Source: Mesaphorura yosii (Eukaryota; Arthropoda; Collembola; Poduromorpha; Tullbergiidae). From it: a stretch of DNA of 64,000 nucleotides. Below are positions 34,335 through 45,964 of the stretch, piece by piece. The notes beneath the pieces were generated by a model. The model was not told the origin of the DNA and searched no databases. It saw nothing but the letters and a program-made list of their open reading frames with translations. Positions within the stretch are counted from its first letter, which is position 1, and every line of letters starts with the position of its first letter. Location: contig WIXG01000108.1 in assembly GCA_009869945.1 (NCBI GenBank), positions 1 through 64,000 of the forward strand, read 5' to 3'. The translations under genes were made by a program, and so were the position numbers.

Positions 34335-37300
34335 TTGTCAATAAAACGTAATTGCAGACAAAACCGTCCACATTGACGTCGCTCAAGCGCTCTTGAATTC
34401 TTTCTCCGTCCGTCCAGGCGTTCAGTTTGAGCGCGGCGCATCGCAGTTCATGAATACAAATGTGACCCCAAACGGTTTCACACTGTAATAAAATGTCATT
34501 TGATTCCCAGCAGCACATAAACTAAGCCAGTTTGATCCTTCTGCACTGCACTCTGCACTTGTAGGCTGTGGTAAACTAAATTACCGACATCATCATTACC
34601 ATTTGCCATTTGCGACTCGAGTCGGTGTCGAGGCGAACTCGAAGCCCTCGAGAGAGCAACCGATTTTCGATTCGAGACGCGGACGGGGTGCGACCGTGAG
34701 GAAATTGACTTTTTCTCTCTTTCCACTGCATTCTTATTGTCATTATTGCTTTGCGATGAAAGACTCAAATGTGATGCATGCTTTTGTGTGGCTTTCGTCC
34801 ACACAAGACAATCACATCACAATAAATGGCTTGAGGTTTGCATTGTCGACTTGTCGTCTCCATTTCGAATTTCGAGTTTCAGACTCTAATTGTCAATCTG
34901 CATCAGCGCTGCAATGAAAATGGAGAAGGAAGGACAGCAGTCGAGGAAGGAGTTAGTTGGCAATAGTAATGAACCAGACAAGATAATGTAACCTGAGAAC
35001 GACAATGATGAGGAGCATCAGCATCAAACATCGTTATTCATCCTCATCCTCTTGTCCTGCACACCAAAATTCAAAATTAAGGCCTGACTCGCATGTCGTC
35101 ATTGTTGTCGTGACAAGATTCTGCGTCTTGCATCCTCGTGAATGAGAAATGGCTTAATGATCTCGCGTCCATCGCATCAAGCATGAGTCTCGTAAAAATC
35201 AGACGCATCGCACTTTCTCATTAGTCTCTTCGCATGCAAGTGAGCAAAAAATCGTAGCACACCGAGTGAGCAAGTTTACGCAGCCGGATTGTCAGTCTCA
35301 AACGTTAAACCCGCTTTTGATTCGCACTGCCTGCCTGCTTTTATTTACTCACGCATGGCACAGGAACAAATGAATGGGAACGAGAGCACAGCCTCAAGAA
35401 TTGTTGAAGAGTCAAACTGAGCACTAGTCGACGAGTGTCGACAGGTGACATGATTAATTACGCCCTGCCTCAGATTTCAAGATCAAGATCACGAAAATTG
35501 GAGCATACGTCAAGAATTTGCCGTTAATGTAATTAATTGGCGATAAAAACGCAGGCACTTGTTTCAAGAACCTCTCCGGGTGCTCGGCCAAGTTCGAGTC
35601 TCATACCTTAAAGTCAACAAAAGAGAATAGGAACGGGAAAGTCAACCCTGTTTGTTGACAGGCGGAGTCAGCGGGCAGCACAAGCACAAATACAAATATA
35701 AACACAATTATAGTAATAGCGGATTGAAATTGAAGTGAGTGAGTCGTCGTTGTGCCTGCTCAGTTTATTGTTTAATCCTTCCTAAACTCTTTCTGCGTCA
35801 ATTCTCGAGTTCCTCAAGCCCACGGCGGAAGGAAGGTTAAATATTTGTTATGACGGTTCGGTTGACAAGGGCAAAAGTGCGATGGTGCTAAAAATGGATT
35901 CGAAAGTCGTAAAGCCGAGCGCACACGCACGCCTTTAAGCATTGTGAGTCATCAACTCCGCACGGACGCGGATTAAGGCGGCTGGGATTAGCGCGTCCTC
36001 TGATTCATTAATTTAAAATAGCCAAGCCCAGCCAACCCACAAGCAAAAAGCTTAAAATCAGGAGTATCAAGCCAAATGCCTCAATTTTGTGACTCACCGA
36101 CGCAGAGACGCGCTTTTGCTTCAGACGCAGTGCGTTGATTTGACGCTGATGCAGCTGATGAGTCAATAATCACGTTCACTGTTCACCTGGACTTCGCCAT
36201 GAAATGTGAAACGCACAATCACAAGGCAAGCTGAGAACTGAGGTGATGCCGAGTATCGAAGTACAAGATTACATATTTTTAGACCCGTAAAATGCACTCA
36301 CTCGACACCCAAAGACGAAATAATCTCACATCTCCGCGCAACTCTCGCTCCCGAGACTGCGATTGAGTCTCTAAAGTCTGAAGAATGCGTTCCTTTGTGT
36401 TTTCTGGTTCAGGATTAGAAAAAAAATCTCAGTCGAGACTCGAGTCGGGATCATTTAGGCAGACTGAAGCCGAAATGTGAAATGTTACACCGTTGTTGTA
36501 CAAGACCAACTACCACGAACACGAAACACGAGCAATATAATCACCACCACCAGCACGGCCAGCGCAGTACTTACTCTATTTTGTTCAACATCTTTTTTAA
36601 ACCCAAGCGACCAAGAGCGATTGTAACTGCTTTCTGGTACAGTAAAGACTGACAGAGTAGCCAACTGACTGGAATTGGTCGGTCGGTCGAGAACTCCCAC
36701 TTCACTTCATTGTTGCAGTTGTAGGCACTACGCACCCTGAATCACGACTCTGATTCACATTACATAATAAAGTCCAAGTCCAACTCCAGGTCGTCATCAT
36801 CTGGAAAGGTACGTACACCTTCCCGCAAGTCGTAAATTGAGGCCCATTCAAAAGGATTGAGATTGCGTCGGAGCGAAGGGGGAAAGCCCTGGCCCCAGTC
36901 TCGGCCTGCCAACATTGTTGTTGTAATTGCAGATGATCATCGCATCACCTCACCGTGGCCGGGCGAAGCCCTCTTTCCTGTCTGTCTTGTAAATATATAA
37001 TGAGCCTCTGGTGAAAATCCACATACACATCCTTTGCGCAATTTACGGCGGCAGGGTACTTGTCCATGTGAACTAAAGTGAGCAGTGCCCGTCGCCCGTG
37101 TGTTGATGCAATCGTGTAATTTTGCTGCGTCGCGTACGCATACACGTACCTCAGAATCTCGAGCCTCTTCCTTGCTTGCCGGAGAATACAATGTTTTTAT
37201 GAATAATAATTGTCAGCCCGGCACTACGCACTGCAAGGAGTTTACTACCCCTTTAGGGTATAAATTAATTTTCCAGCGCACAAAAAGTACAGAATTTTTT

Positions 37301-37517
37301 TAACAGCTCCGAAGCATGCACATCGCGCACCGATGAGAAAAAGTTTCGAATCGACCATAAATTTGTGAGCAGGTGAATTTTATATGGATGCGTGTAAAGG
37401 CTTGAGGTTTTCTATTGCCACTGCCAGTGTCAGTGCCAATTAGACTGAGCTAGGCGGGACGGATTCATATGCAATTTCACTGTTGCAATTTACATGGTGG
37501 AGGAATCCTAATGAAGC

Positions 37518-37718
37518 ATGCTCACGAATCACGAACTTCACCGCAGTCGAATATCCGAGACTGCGAGCATCTCGTTAATTCTTTGGACACGAAGGCACTT
37601 AAGCCAAGTCGGCTCTGTTTTGTTTCAAAAAGACAATGCACCAGTGCATTCAGTGGAAGTGGCGCTGGCTTGTTTGCTGCAAGAGAAAAGAGATGAGGCC
37701 ATGACAGAGTTGATGTGA
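37518..37718 (+). pseudogene. Tc1/mariner-type transposase fragment
   Basis: A 66-codon frame holds QVGSVLFQKDNAPVHSVEVA and then LLQEKRDEAMTELM before a stop. The core V/W-L-F-Q-x-D-N-A-P-x-H is the second-Asp block of the Tc1/mariner DDE transposase, and the TELM end lies where the family continues with the W-P-x-Q-S-P-D-L-N block, which is absent. No terminal inverted repeats were found. This is a short, dead remnant. Confidence 0.6.
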
Positions 37719-38663
37719 GTTTTTACGGTTTCTTTTGGGATCGCTTTGCTCTTCTCTGTGGTTCCCTTCTCTCATTAATATCCCTCACAACGCAAGACAA
37801 TGTATTCAAATCTACGAATTTGCCCCAAGCCAGGAAGCGGCCAGACAATGAGAACAGGAACAGTTTTTTTATTATCACCTCTTCTTTTTACATCTCCGGG
37901 CTTCAACTAAAGTTGCTCCGTTGCGCGTTGGCTGAGTTTGTCTGTGGCTGGAATAGAATCGTAACGTTGTTGAATCTCATAAATTGTAACATTTTCAGCT
38001 CCGCTAAGTCATCTGATGAGCATATGGTGTCCAATGGCCAGACCTTCTGAGGGTTTTGCCTTTTCGCCTGCTTTTATAGTTTCCTAGGCAAGAATATTAA
38101 ACTCATTAAAACCTCTAACGAATGAGTCCTTAATGAAAGATTCAGCTTCGGAACCTGCATTCTTGAATTTTGGTACTTTCGGAATCTGACTACTTTCTGG
38201 TCTTTCATCTTTGTACAACTCAAATATTCAACACACTCATGACGACGCTTGATAAATCATTCACAATCCGACGAACCATTTACAGTCCGACCAATATGTA
38301 TATTGACTCTTGACCCGCACTTGTACTTACACTAAAACAGTGCGAAAATTCTTCTTCGATAAACACAGAAGCATGACGAAGAAGTGAACACGTTTGCATA
38401 ATCGAAGTGAACAAAGGATCACACGTTGCTTGCTTGCCCGCAAAGTTCTTCTCATTCAAAGATTTTTCGATGGAGTCAACATTCTAGTCTGCATTCGGCC
38501 GGGAGCCTGCAGTTAACTTCCATTACCTTGGAGTCCTTCCCTCGTCTGTACTTCGGAAGCTTTCCAGTCAGTACCCAGGTAAATATACCACCTTTTACTT
38601 ACTTATCATCGCCGGGTATTCTTACTGCGAACTTTTCAGTACAGATTCGACCAATAATTGATA

Positions 38664-40024
38664 ATGGTACAGGCGTGGTCCACGGTATCTGCCTTGGTTA
38701 GACACCAGCTGAAACCTGGAGGTCCTTCGTCATACTCCATCTTCTTACTTTGTGGTCGTTCCGCTTGCATAGAGCACATCGGAAGTCCTCCTTCTACAGC
38801 TGCGTCATTTTTGCGAGGACAGACCAACATCTATAGTAGAAGATTTTACAAGGTTGGTCGAAATTACAATGTGTGTGACAAGAAAAGGGACCCCCTGGCC
38901 ATAGCCAATCCGGGTGTATCAAAAGGTCAGAGATCAAGAATTGGATTTGGAGGATACTTCCAACTTGTAAGTTTTTGAGCAGCGCTTCTAATCAGGCCTG
39001 GCGCAAGTAGTAACTGGTCTTTGTTTTTGTACAGATGATTCCAATCACTACCTTTTGTTTGGGAGTATGGCAAGTTTATCGATGGTTTTGGAAACTAGAT
39101 TTGATTGAAGAGATGGAGAGGAGGACGTCCACCGTGCTCCCGTTCTCGTCCCTTAAGTAAAAAACCATCAAAATCATCATTCTGAATCGAGCTGAATTTT
39201 AATCCACATCCCGATTCTCCTTCAGTTTGGAACACCTTGAAGATTATGAATACAACACAGTAACAGTTAGAGGCTCCTTTTTGCCAGGAATTCAGCTGCT
39301 GTTAGGTCCGAGGGCCCTTCATGATTCATCCTCTGGCAAAAAGCATAGCGTAAGTGGTGGCTTCATATCACAGGGCTCGCAGTCTGGATACAATATCATA
39401 ACTCCGTTTAAAGTCGCAGGGCAAGAGTACGTAAGCAAAAGCAATCCCCAGACTCCGGCGTCGAGGTGACTGACACCAACCCTCACATTTATTTTTGACA
39501 CTTTTCTGCAGTACGATATTGCTAGTCAATCGAGGTTGGATCCCGCATAAGAATATTGAAAAGTACCGCATCGACCCCTCCGCCAAAGAGGAGGTTGAAA
39601 TTGCAGGCATTTTACGCAAAGGTGAAAAACGTCCGCAATTTATGACCAAAACTCTACCTGGAAGCATGTTGTGGTTCTACAGGTAAAACGCCAAAACATT
39701 CAGGCACAGGAAATCTTTCGCAAAATCCTTTATTGAGTTCTTTTCTTAACTGATTCTATCACTTGCAGGGATGTCGAGTCCATGGCTTCATTGCTTGGTA
39801 CTTCTGAAATATTTCTTGATCTAATATCAATTGGAGAGGATGCTGACAAATTTTCTGGCCGAGCTAGCTCGCAGTCTAAGCTTGAAAATTATCCAATTCC
39901 GGGTCAGACAAGAATCACGCTCCGCAATGAACATGTTGGATATTTTATTACATGGTTCAGTTTATCTGCAATCACGAGTTATCTCTGGTTTCGACAATTT
40001 AAGCTACGACTGCCTTTAAAATAG
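38664..40024 (+). CDS. SURF1: SURF1, cytochrome c oxidase assembly factor
   Basis: An inner mitochondrial membrane protein needed for early assembly of respiratory complex IV. Exons 38664-38966, 39035-39156, 39226-39426, 39512-39682 and 39769-40024 join in phase to give 350 residues, a little above the usual ~300. The N-terminal ~80 residues are a basic Ser/Arg-rich mitochondrial presequence. TM1 begins at about residue 103 (IPITTFCLGVWQVYRW). The family signatures follow: VRGSFLPG, then LLVNRGWIP, and near the C-terminus HVGYFITWFSLSAI with the second TM. The ATG at 38664 is the first in the frame. A splice-like pair (CCCAG|GTAAAT near 38579 and TTTTCAG near 38639) suggests a non-coding leader exon upstream. 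WASHC4 follows on the same strand 535 bp later with its own leader, so they look like separate transcription units. Confidence 0.96.
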
Positions 40025-40042
40025 TATCGGACAGAATTTGAT

Positions 40043-40048
40043 AATAAA
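40043..40048 (+). terminator. Poly(A) signal AATAAA for SURF1
   Basis: AATAAA lies 18 nt past the SURF1 stop codon. Confidence 0.65.
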
Positions 40049-40464
40049 GCATTTAATTCGTGAGGTGAAATATTGAAATGAAACCTTTGTTGACTAGATT
40101 GGCATTATTGTCATACGCACTTTGTCCGTATCCGTGCATCAGAAAGTGAGATTCGGCCGACCAAGTTTGTCTTGCTCGAATTTGGATTCTCAAGTACTCG
40201 CAATTCAAAGCTGAAGGCAGAAGCACAGTCATGTGAGCTAGAAAGTCAATAGCCAATTTTGTTAATTTTTATAGTTCTGGTTGTTCAGTCAGTTAGACAC
40301 AGAAGCATAGTCTTAGTGAGTCACAACATCAGTGATAGTGATGATGGAGTATGGGAGTATGGCATACATTGTCAGTGATTGCGATTACATCTTGTTGGCT
40401 TGAAATTTTGTCGTTTGTCATGTATTTCGTAGCTGCGTAGCAAAATTCCCTTTGATCACGGACG

Positions 40465-40526
40465 GTAAGTAACGTGACAGTTACAGTATAAATCTAGGTA
40501 TTCTAATAAAGCTGACTGATTCTTAG
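40465..40526 (+). other. Probable 5' leader intron of WASHC4
   Basis: A strong donor, GGACG|GTAAGT, and an acceptor, GATTCTTAG, bound a 62-bp segment of typical intron size just before the ATG at 40559. The exon between acceptor and ATG would be 32 nt of leader. Confidence 0.55.
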
Positions 40527-40558
40527 ATCCAAGCAAGTGTGACAGCGCTGCGACGACC

Positions 40559-43500
40559 ATGGATGACCCTGACGTCTTCGCACATCAAACGCTGACTGAA
40601 AAATACCTCAGGAACTTCAACACATTTCTTGAGGATTATTCCGAACGGATCATTCATATAGTAAATGATGGAGGCCGCCCGTCGCCTGGCGTACGCGATA
40701 ATAATTTGCTACCTCCTCGGCCAAGTGAAAACCTGATATCTCCGTTGCCGGACACAGAAGCTGAAGTTGAATCAACGTCGAGTCCAATCGAGATAGTCTG
40801 GGAACCAATCCAAGAGCTTTTATCATTCGAGGAGCTTCTGATGATATCAGCATCCAGCAACAATAACAGCGGAATCACCGAGAGTTCAGACATCCAGAAA
40901 GTCTTACTCGTTTTGGTCTCACTGACAAACCAGCTCCGACAACTGCACAAGTACGGATGGAAGGAGTTTGTTTATCAGTTCGTATTGTACGGGGACTTGT
41001 TTGAAAATACAAATTCTGACAAGGTGGAAGGCAACACACCGGGTCAGAATTCTTCTTCCGACTCGCTGATAAACTCCGCGACATCCGAAGGAGATGGACA
41101 TGTCACACTATCACAGTTCATTCCGACTCTGTACAAAGTGGACGAATTTAAAGTTCAAGCCCAGCAGCTCCTGTCACACTGCATCCAACAACTTAGTTCC
41201 TTGTTCAAAGACTCGAAACCGCATGTCGTCACTATCACGGACCTTCATTTTAGGACCATGTTTCAGGAAATCGGATCACTACTGTCATTGTTCATCGTGC
41301 TAGATGAAATCATTTCCAATCAAGCCACCCTGCAGCAGCACTGGCTCAAATACAGACGAATGATCAAATCAGTCCGTGCCGACACAAACACGTTTGGCAC
41401 CGATTCAGGTCAGTTGCTGGAACTCGAGAAGAACCTTGCTAGACTTGACAAGCACGTCGTGTCGGGTCACTTATTTTCGAACTGCATCGAGAAGCTGCAA
41501 ATGGACTGGAAACAAGCGCGGCATGCTGGCAGCGGGAGTGGAGCCTCGCGAAGCAACAGTATCGGTGGGAAGAATCACGTCATCCTAATTGAGCAATTTA
41601 CACACGAGCTGTCCCGAATGAGTCTGGCGCTTGACAAGGAGTTCCATGATGGGACTGAACCCCTTAAGCCTATTGCGTTCGTCGGACTTTATCTTGTCGC
41701 GGCCAGTCTCTTTGCACCAACGTTCGACTGTAAACGTATCTTCACTCGAATAGTTTGGGAGAATTTGAAGAGGATCCCGGCGATCCCGATTGCAGGCACG
41801 TATTTGTGGATTCCGGAAACATTTATAGACTCATTCCAGAAGCAACAACAGGTGCAGCACCGTTCTTCAGCCGCCAATCTGTTCCTTACGCCGAAACTCC
41901 TCCGAGCTCAGGTTACGGCACGTGAAACTTATTTGGAGCAGAAGGTTTCCAGTATGGAGAAGGACGTCCATGTGGCCCAGTATCAGGTTCTGCACTGGAC
42001 CTTGCAATTGCAGCAATTCTTCTGCTGCAGCAAGCAGCTGACTCAATTGAGCCTGGAGGACTTGATTACCCGGTGCAATCTGTTGATCCGAGGACTGAAG
42101 CTGGCTCAGTCCCTCAACCTTTCCTACCGACTCCTCATCAACATGCACATGCTGCTCAGGAAGTCCATCACCAAGCAGACAGTCGCCCACTTGTGCCAGT
42201 ACATGGAGTCACTCAAGTTGATCCAGTCCACATTCCACCGATACAACAAACAAATATGCTACACGATGTTTTATATCATTCAAACAGTGCTCCACATCGC
42301 CTTGACCCACGTCCAGACTGTGAGCGGATCGCTCTGCAGCAATGGGACGCCCAATGGAACGACGTCCAGCAGTCAGCCTGTCCAGAATGGAGTCAGCACA
42401 GAAAGGGACGAACTTCGTCGCGACGGACTGCTTGTGGTCAGGATGCTGGAGAATATTCTGCGGGGATCACCGTCACCGGAGCGTCTGCTGGTCGCCAAGA
42501 TTGCGTTCGACTGGGCCGTGGCCAGCGCCAGATACTGGAAGGACTCGGAGCAGAAACTTACGATCGAGGCTGCCCTGGAGCGCATCGTAACTATGAGCGA
42601 GATTCAGGACAAGATCCACGCCCTGTGCAACTGCTGTGATATTTACTGGCACAGGAACCTGCTCGACTCCTACTTTTCGTACTTGTACAAGCACGAGGCG
42701 GACGCGAAGAAACTACCGCTGCTCACCATTGTCGTTCAAGACTGCGTTGACATGCTAAGTGAGAAATGCGCCGACGAGCATAAGCAAGAAATTGTGCGGA
42801 ATCTGTTGTGCGAAATTGAGGAGTACTGCCAAATCCAGTTGGTCGACAAGCTTTGTCAGGATATCGAAACGGATCTTCGCCTGCAAAGCCACTCACATCT
42901 GCAAACTTCCCAGCAACAAGCGCAAGCCCTGCTCAAGGTGGATGAGACGTCGCCGTTCCGAACTGGTCTGAAAGACTACAATGTGTTCCTGAGCATCCCG
43001 ACTCTGGTCCTCAATGATAAGAAAATATCTTTCAAGCTTATCGTAAGTCTACTATAATTGCTACAAGAGTTAGGAATGTTACTATTCGTTAGTGCCTGCT
43101 ATTTTCTCTATTGTAATTGCTTAGGTCGAGCACTATTTGAGCAAGAACTTCTACAATCTGGCATCAGTCGCGCTTCATGACTGGCAGTCCTATTCCACTA
43201 TGCGAGTCTTAGCAGCTGAAAAGTACAAGCTGAATGTGGTTCAAGATCATTTACCCGGTCATTCGTTGGAGCAGGTAAGAAACTCGTTAAAGGCTACAGG
43301 GATAGAATTATGTAGTGTCAACGTTCTATATTGATATAGGGACTTGATATCTTGGCCATCGTGCGCAACCTGAATAAGTTTGTGACGGAATTCAGCTACA
43401 ACCTGAACAATCAAGTCTTCATTCAGATCAAATCCCCGAACAAGCACTTGGACACAGTCAACATTCGTCACTTGGCCAACTCGATGCGCACGCACGGGCC

Positions 43501-45031
43501 CGGGATGGCGAACACAACGGTCAACTCCACGTACCAGTTCCTCCGCAAAAAGATCCACATATTCTCCCAGTTCCTCTTTGATGAACAAATCAAGTCGAGA
43601 CTCTTGCGAGACATCAGACATTTTAAGCAGGGCAGGCAGAATTTCGAGTCGACATCGTCCACGATGGCGTATTCCTTTGCGTATGATCGAGCAGTCAAGT
43701 TTCAGCGTGGAATACGAAAGCTGGGTGTCACGCCGGAGGGACTCTCGCCTTTGGACCAGTTTCGGATCTTAATCACCCACATTGGAAATGCTCTTGGGTG
43801 AGATCTTGTTCTTTATATTTTGTACATTCAATCGGCTATAATAACAGTTTCAAGTAACAGGTAAAGTAACAGTAATACAAGAAATATTTACAATTAATTA
43901 GCTTGCGCCTGATGGTCAGATTAAGAAATACCTTGAAAGTTTTCGTTATCCTACGTTATACTGCTACTCTGATGAAGGCCCTGGTACTCATTTGCCGGGC
44001 AGGGGTTTCAGATCCTCAACTAAATCAGTATAAAATGTGTAAAATTTCCTTCTGTTACATTTCAGGTTTGTACGTCTCGTGCGGTCGGGGTGTCTGCATT
44101 TTCTGGCAGCTGGGAGTCGTTTCGTTACGGACTTGGAGGACATTCCCCGGTTTAACGAGCAAATGGAGGGACTGGAGAATGTGTCGAGCAAGAATGATAT
44201 TAGCAAGGACTGGCAGGCAGCTTTGAAGAGTTCAGTTCAGTGTCTCTCCACCTCACTCACTAATTTCACCTCGACCGGTTCAACGATCGACTACTTTGGA
44301 CTTCTAGCGAAGGCATTTGCCGCTCCGTGCAGAAATGAGAGGTGGGTCGCGTCTTCAACAAATGTTCGATTGAATGTAATTAGGCTTGTAAACGATTTAT
44401 TATTAATTAGGATTAATTATTAACTTTCATATATAGTAAAATAATGTCTTTATCAACTTCACATAGTATTTGTTGATTCTGCAAGGGCGCCTGTTGAACA
44501 TAAACTGAATGTTTCAGCACGTTTCAACAGCAATTTCATTTTCATACCTGTGTTCTATATTTCAGTAATGGTCACATGAGGAACTTCTACGCCATAATTC
44601 CTGCCCTAACACTCTCCTATGTGGATCACATGCGTGTGTGCAAAGAAAAGCTGTCAAAGAAGGCGAAAGGAACCACGCTGTTCACTGACGACGGCTTTCC
44701 GATGGGTACGCCTTCTACACGTTATGCCAGCTCTTATCTAAAGCTGATTTCGTACTTATCACTCTAAACAGGTGTAGCATATCTACTGAAAGTACTCGGC
44801 CAAGACACCGAATTTGACTCTCTGCAATGGTTCGCTGGAGTCGGGAAGAAACTGCTCGAAGAGAAGAAGCAGGCGTTGCAAACTATCTCGGAGTCGAAGA
44901 ACGACGAGAAACTGCAACAAGCGAGTACCCTAACAGCAAAGCGTATACAAGACATGCTTCAAGAGTTTCATCTTCTACGCTACAACCTCAGCTCGGCTCG
45001 AATCTTCTTCCAGAAAAGTGAAGTGATTTAA
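40559..45031 (+). CDS. WASHC4: WASHC4 (SWIP, KIAA1033), WASH complex subunit
   Basis: A subunit of the WASH complex, which activates Arp2/3 on endosomes to build branched actin for retromer-linked sorting. Exons 40559-43042, 43125-43274, 43340-43797, 44066-44341, 44566-44705 and 44772-45031 join in phase to give 1255 residues, against about 1173 in human. The protein is mostly alpha-helical without classic domains. Recognition rests on family blocks: [16 protein letters not shown] near the N-terminus, [18 protein letters not shown], the [20 protein letters not shown] region, [15 protein letters not shown], the [12 protein letters not shown] segment, [34 protein letters not shown], and the C-terminus [16 protein letters not shown] 2.48-kb first coding exon is intron-free, while the last 1.9 kb carries five short introns. 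Extra length lies in Ser/Asn-rich linkers of the first third. Confidence 0.96.
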
Positions 45032-45137
45032 TAGGCGAGCGAGTGCAATGATGCCAAAGACTCGAATAACTCGAACATTTCTACTTGCTATTTTGCAAAT
45101 GTCTAATCTATTCTTCTTGCGCTGTCTTTAATTTCGT

Positions 45138-45143
45138 AATAAA
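45138..45143 (+). terminator. Poly(A) signal AATAAA for WASHC4
   Basis: AATAAA occurs 107 nt past the WASHC4 stop and is followed by a T-rich stretch. It lies within the tail of the antisense pseudogene. Confidence 0.6.
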
Positions 45144-45260
45144 TCTTATCTTCCGCACTCGCTTGTTGGCACCCACAAGTTTCACATCGAATCCTCTTCG
45201 TGGAGGAGACAGCTCAATTCGAGTAGGTGCTTTAATTCGAACTTGGTCACCTGCTGAATG

Positions 45261-45482
45261 TGCAAGCGACGCCTCATTTGGAAAGAGCTCAACTACAGGA
45301 GAAGCTCTGCGTCGGCGTCCCATTAATCCTTGTGATGCAACGGCACTTCTTCTGGAGGCTGCTCAACTGCGGTAGAAGCTCTGCTCCGGCCACATACATG
45401 TGGCACTGGTGCAACATGCACTTCTTCAGAAGGCTGCGCAGCTGCAGGAGGAGCTCGGCTGCTTTGCTGAATGTCCTGTTGT
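45261..45482. repeat. Three imperfect tandem copies of a ~75-bp unit
   Basis: Units begin at 45261 (TGCAAGCGACGCCTCATTTG), 45336 (TGCAACGGCACTTCTTCTGG) and 45410 (TGCAACATGCACTTCTTCAG). Each continues with a CTCAACT/GCAGCTGC block and a GAAGCTCTG-like block. The period is 75 then 74 bp, so one unit equals 25 codons. On the minus strand the units read as related peptides (AQPSEEVHVA, VEQPPEEVPLH), in keeping with the linker of the WD40 pseudogene. Confidence 0.65.
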
Positions 45483-45964
45483 CAAGTTCGCCAATTTACC
45501 TTTGGCGGAACTTGTGTCGGCTTTCAGTTCACGAACGAGACGCAGAAACTGTTCTGCGTCCCGTACGATAACCCTTCCAACCACCGACGCGGAAGCCAAG
45601 TACTTATCTCCTGGAGATCAAGACCAGTGTAGACCGTCGTCCCGGTGACTAAAATCGAAGGTGGCTTTCCATGTCTCATACGTCAGCATGCCAAGTTCAT
45701 TCTCGGCCGTGCATTCTGGGCCATTTTTGTCATGCTTCCAGATCATATGACCCTGTCATTACCGGCTGATGCGACATACTCGCCGGAGTGACCCCACCGC
45801 ACGCAGTTGACGCGTGTGCTGAGCTGGTTCATTTGACAAAGTATGTTGACAAAACGGCAAATATTATTGTTGGGCAAAGCAAGATAATAAAGCCTGAATT
45901 GAATTGTTTGGTTCATCGTCATCGCTGTCGAAGTGGATGTCGATTGAGATCGGATTGTATTCAT

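Larger units (their letters stand above)
27331..37589. other. Ten-kilobase non-coding region with small repeats
   Basis: No gene can be supported. Open frames are all short and lack domains. Strong isolated minus-strand donors occur at 34281 (CAA|GTAAGT) and 36574 (AGA|GTAAGT), so parts may be leader exons or introns of the PDZ gene. Listed separately are an inverted-repeat-flanked segment (31364-32024) and a 24-bp palindrome (34311-34334). Confidence 0.45.
45108..45964 (-). pseudogene. WD40 histone-chaperone-like pseudogene (CAF-1 p60 / HIRA type)
   Basis: Reading the minus strand, one frame has STRVNCVRWGHSGEYVASAG and then NDRVI, followed by TGA. A shifted frame resumes WKHDKNGPECTAENELG, then ETWKATFDFSHRDDGLHWS, another TGA, then SPGDKYLASASVVGRVIVRD. 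These are consecutive WD40 blades in the order seen in CAF-1 p60 (CHAF1B), where a blade ends in an acidic linker with ETW before the next; HIRA is a close alternative. After REL the remaining blades are missing and the sequence passes into a Pro/Glu-rich repeat and a basic end (RIELSPPRRGF). Two stops, a frameshift, an internal deletion and no introns mark it as dead, possibly a retrocopy. The segment 45484-45870 is the securest part. Confidence 0.6.

Noticed and set aside
36485..36700. Minus-strand frame of 71 codons with a hydrophobic end
   Set aside because: The hydrophobic part lies after a strong donor (AGA|GTAAGT) and so is probably intronic. At most the part before the donor is a leader exon.
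42073..42639. Plus-strand frame of 188 codons inside WASHC4 exon 1
   Set aside because: It is an alternate frame of a well-supported 828-codon exon, with Gln/His/Arg-rich composition typical of a shadow.
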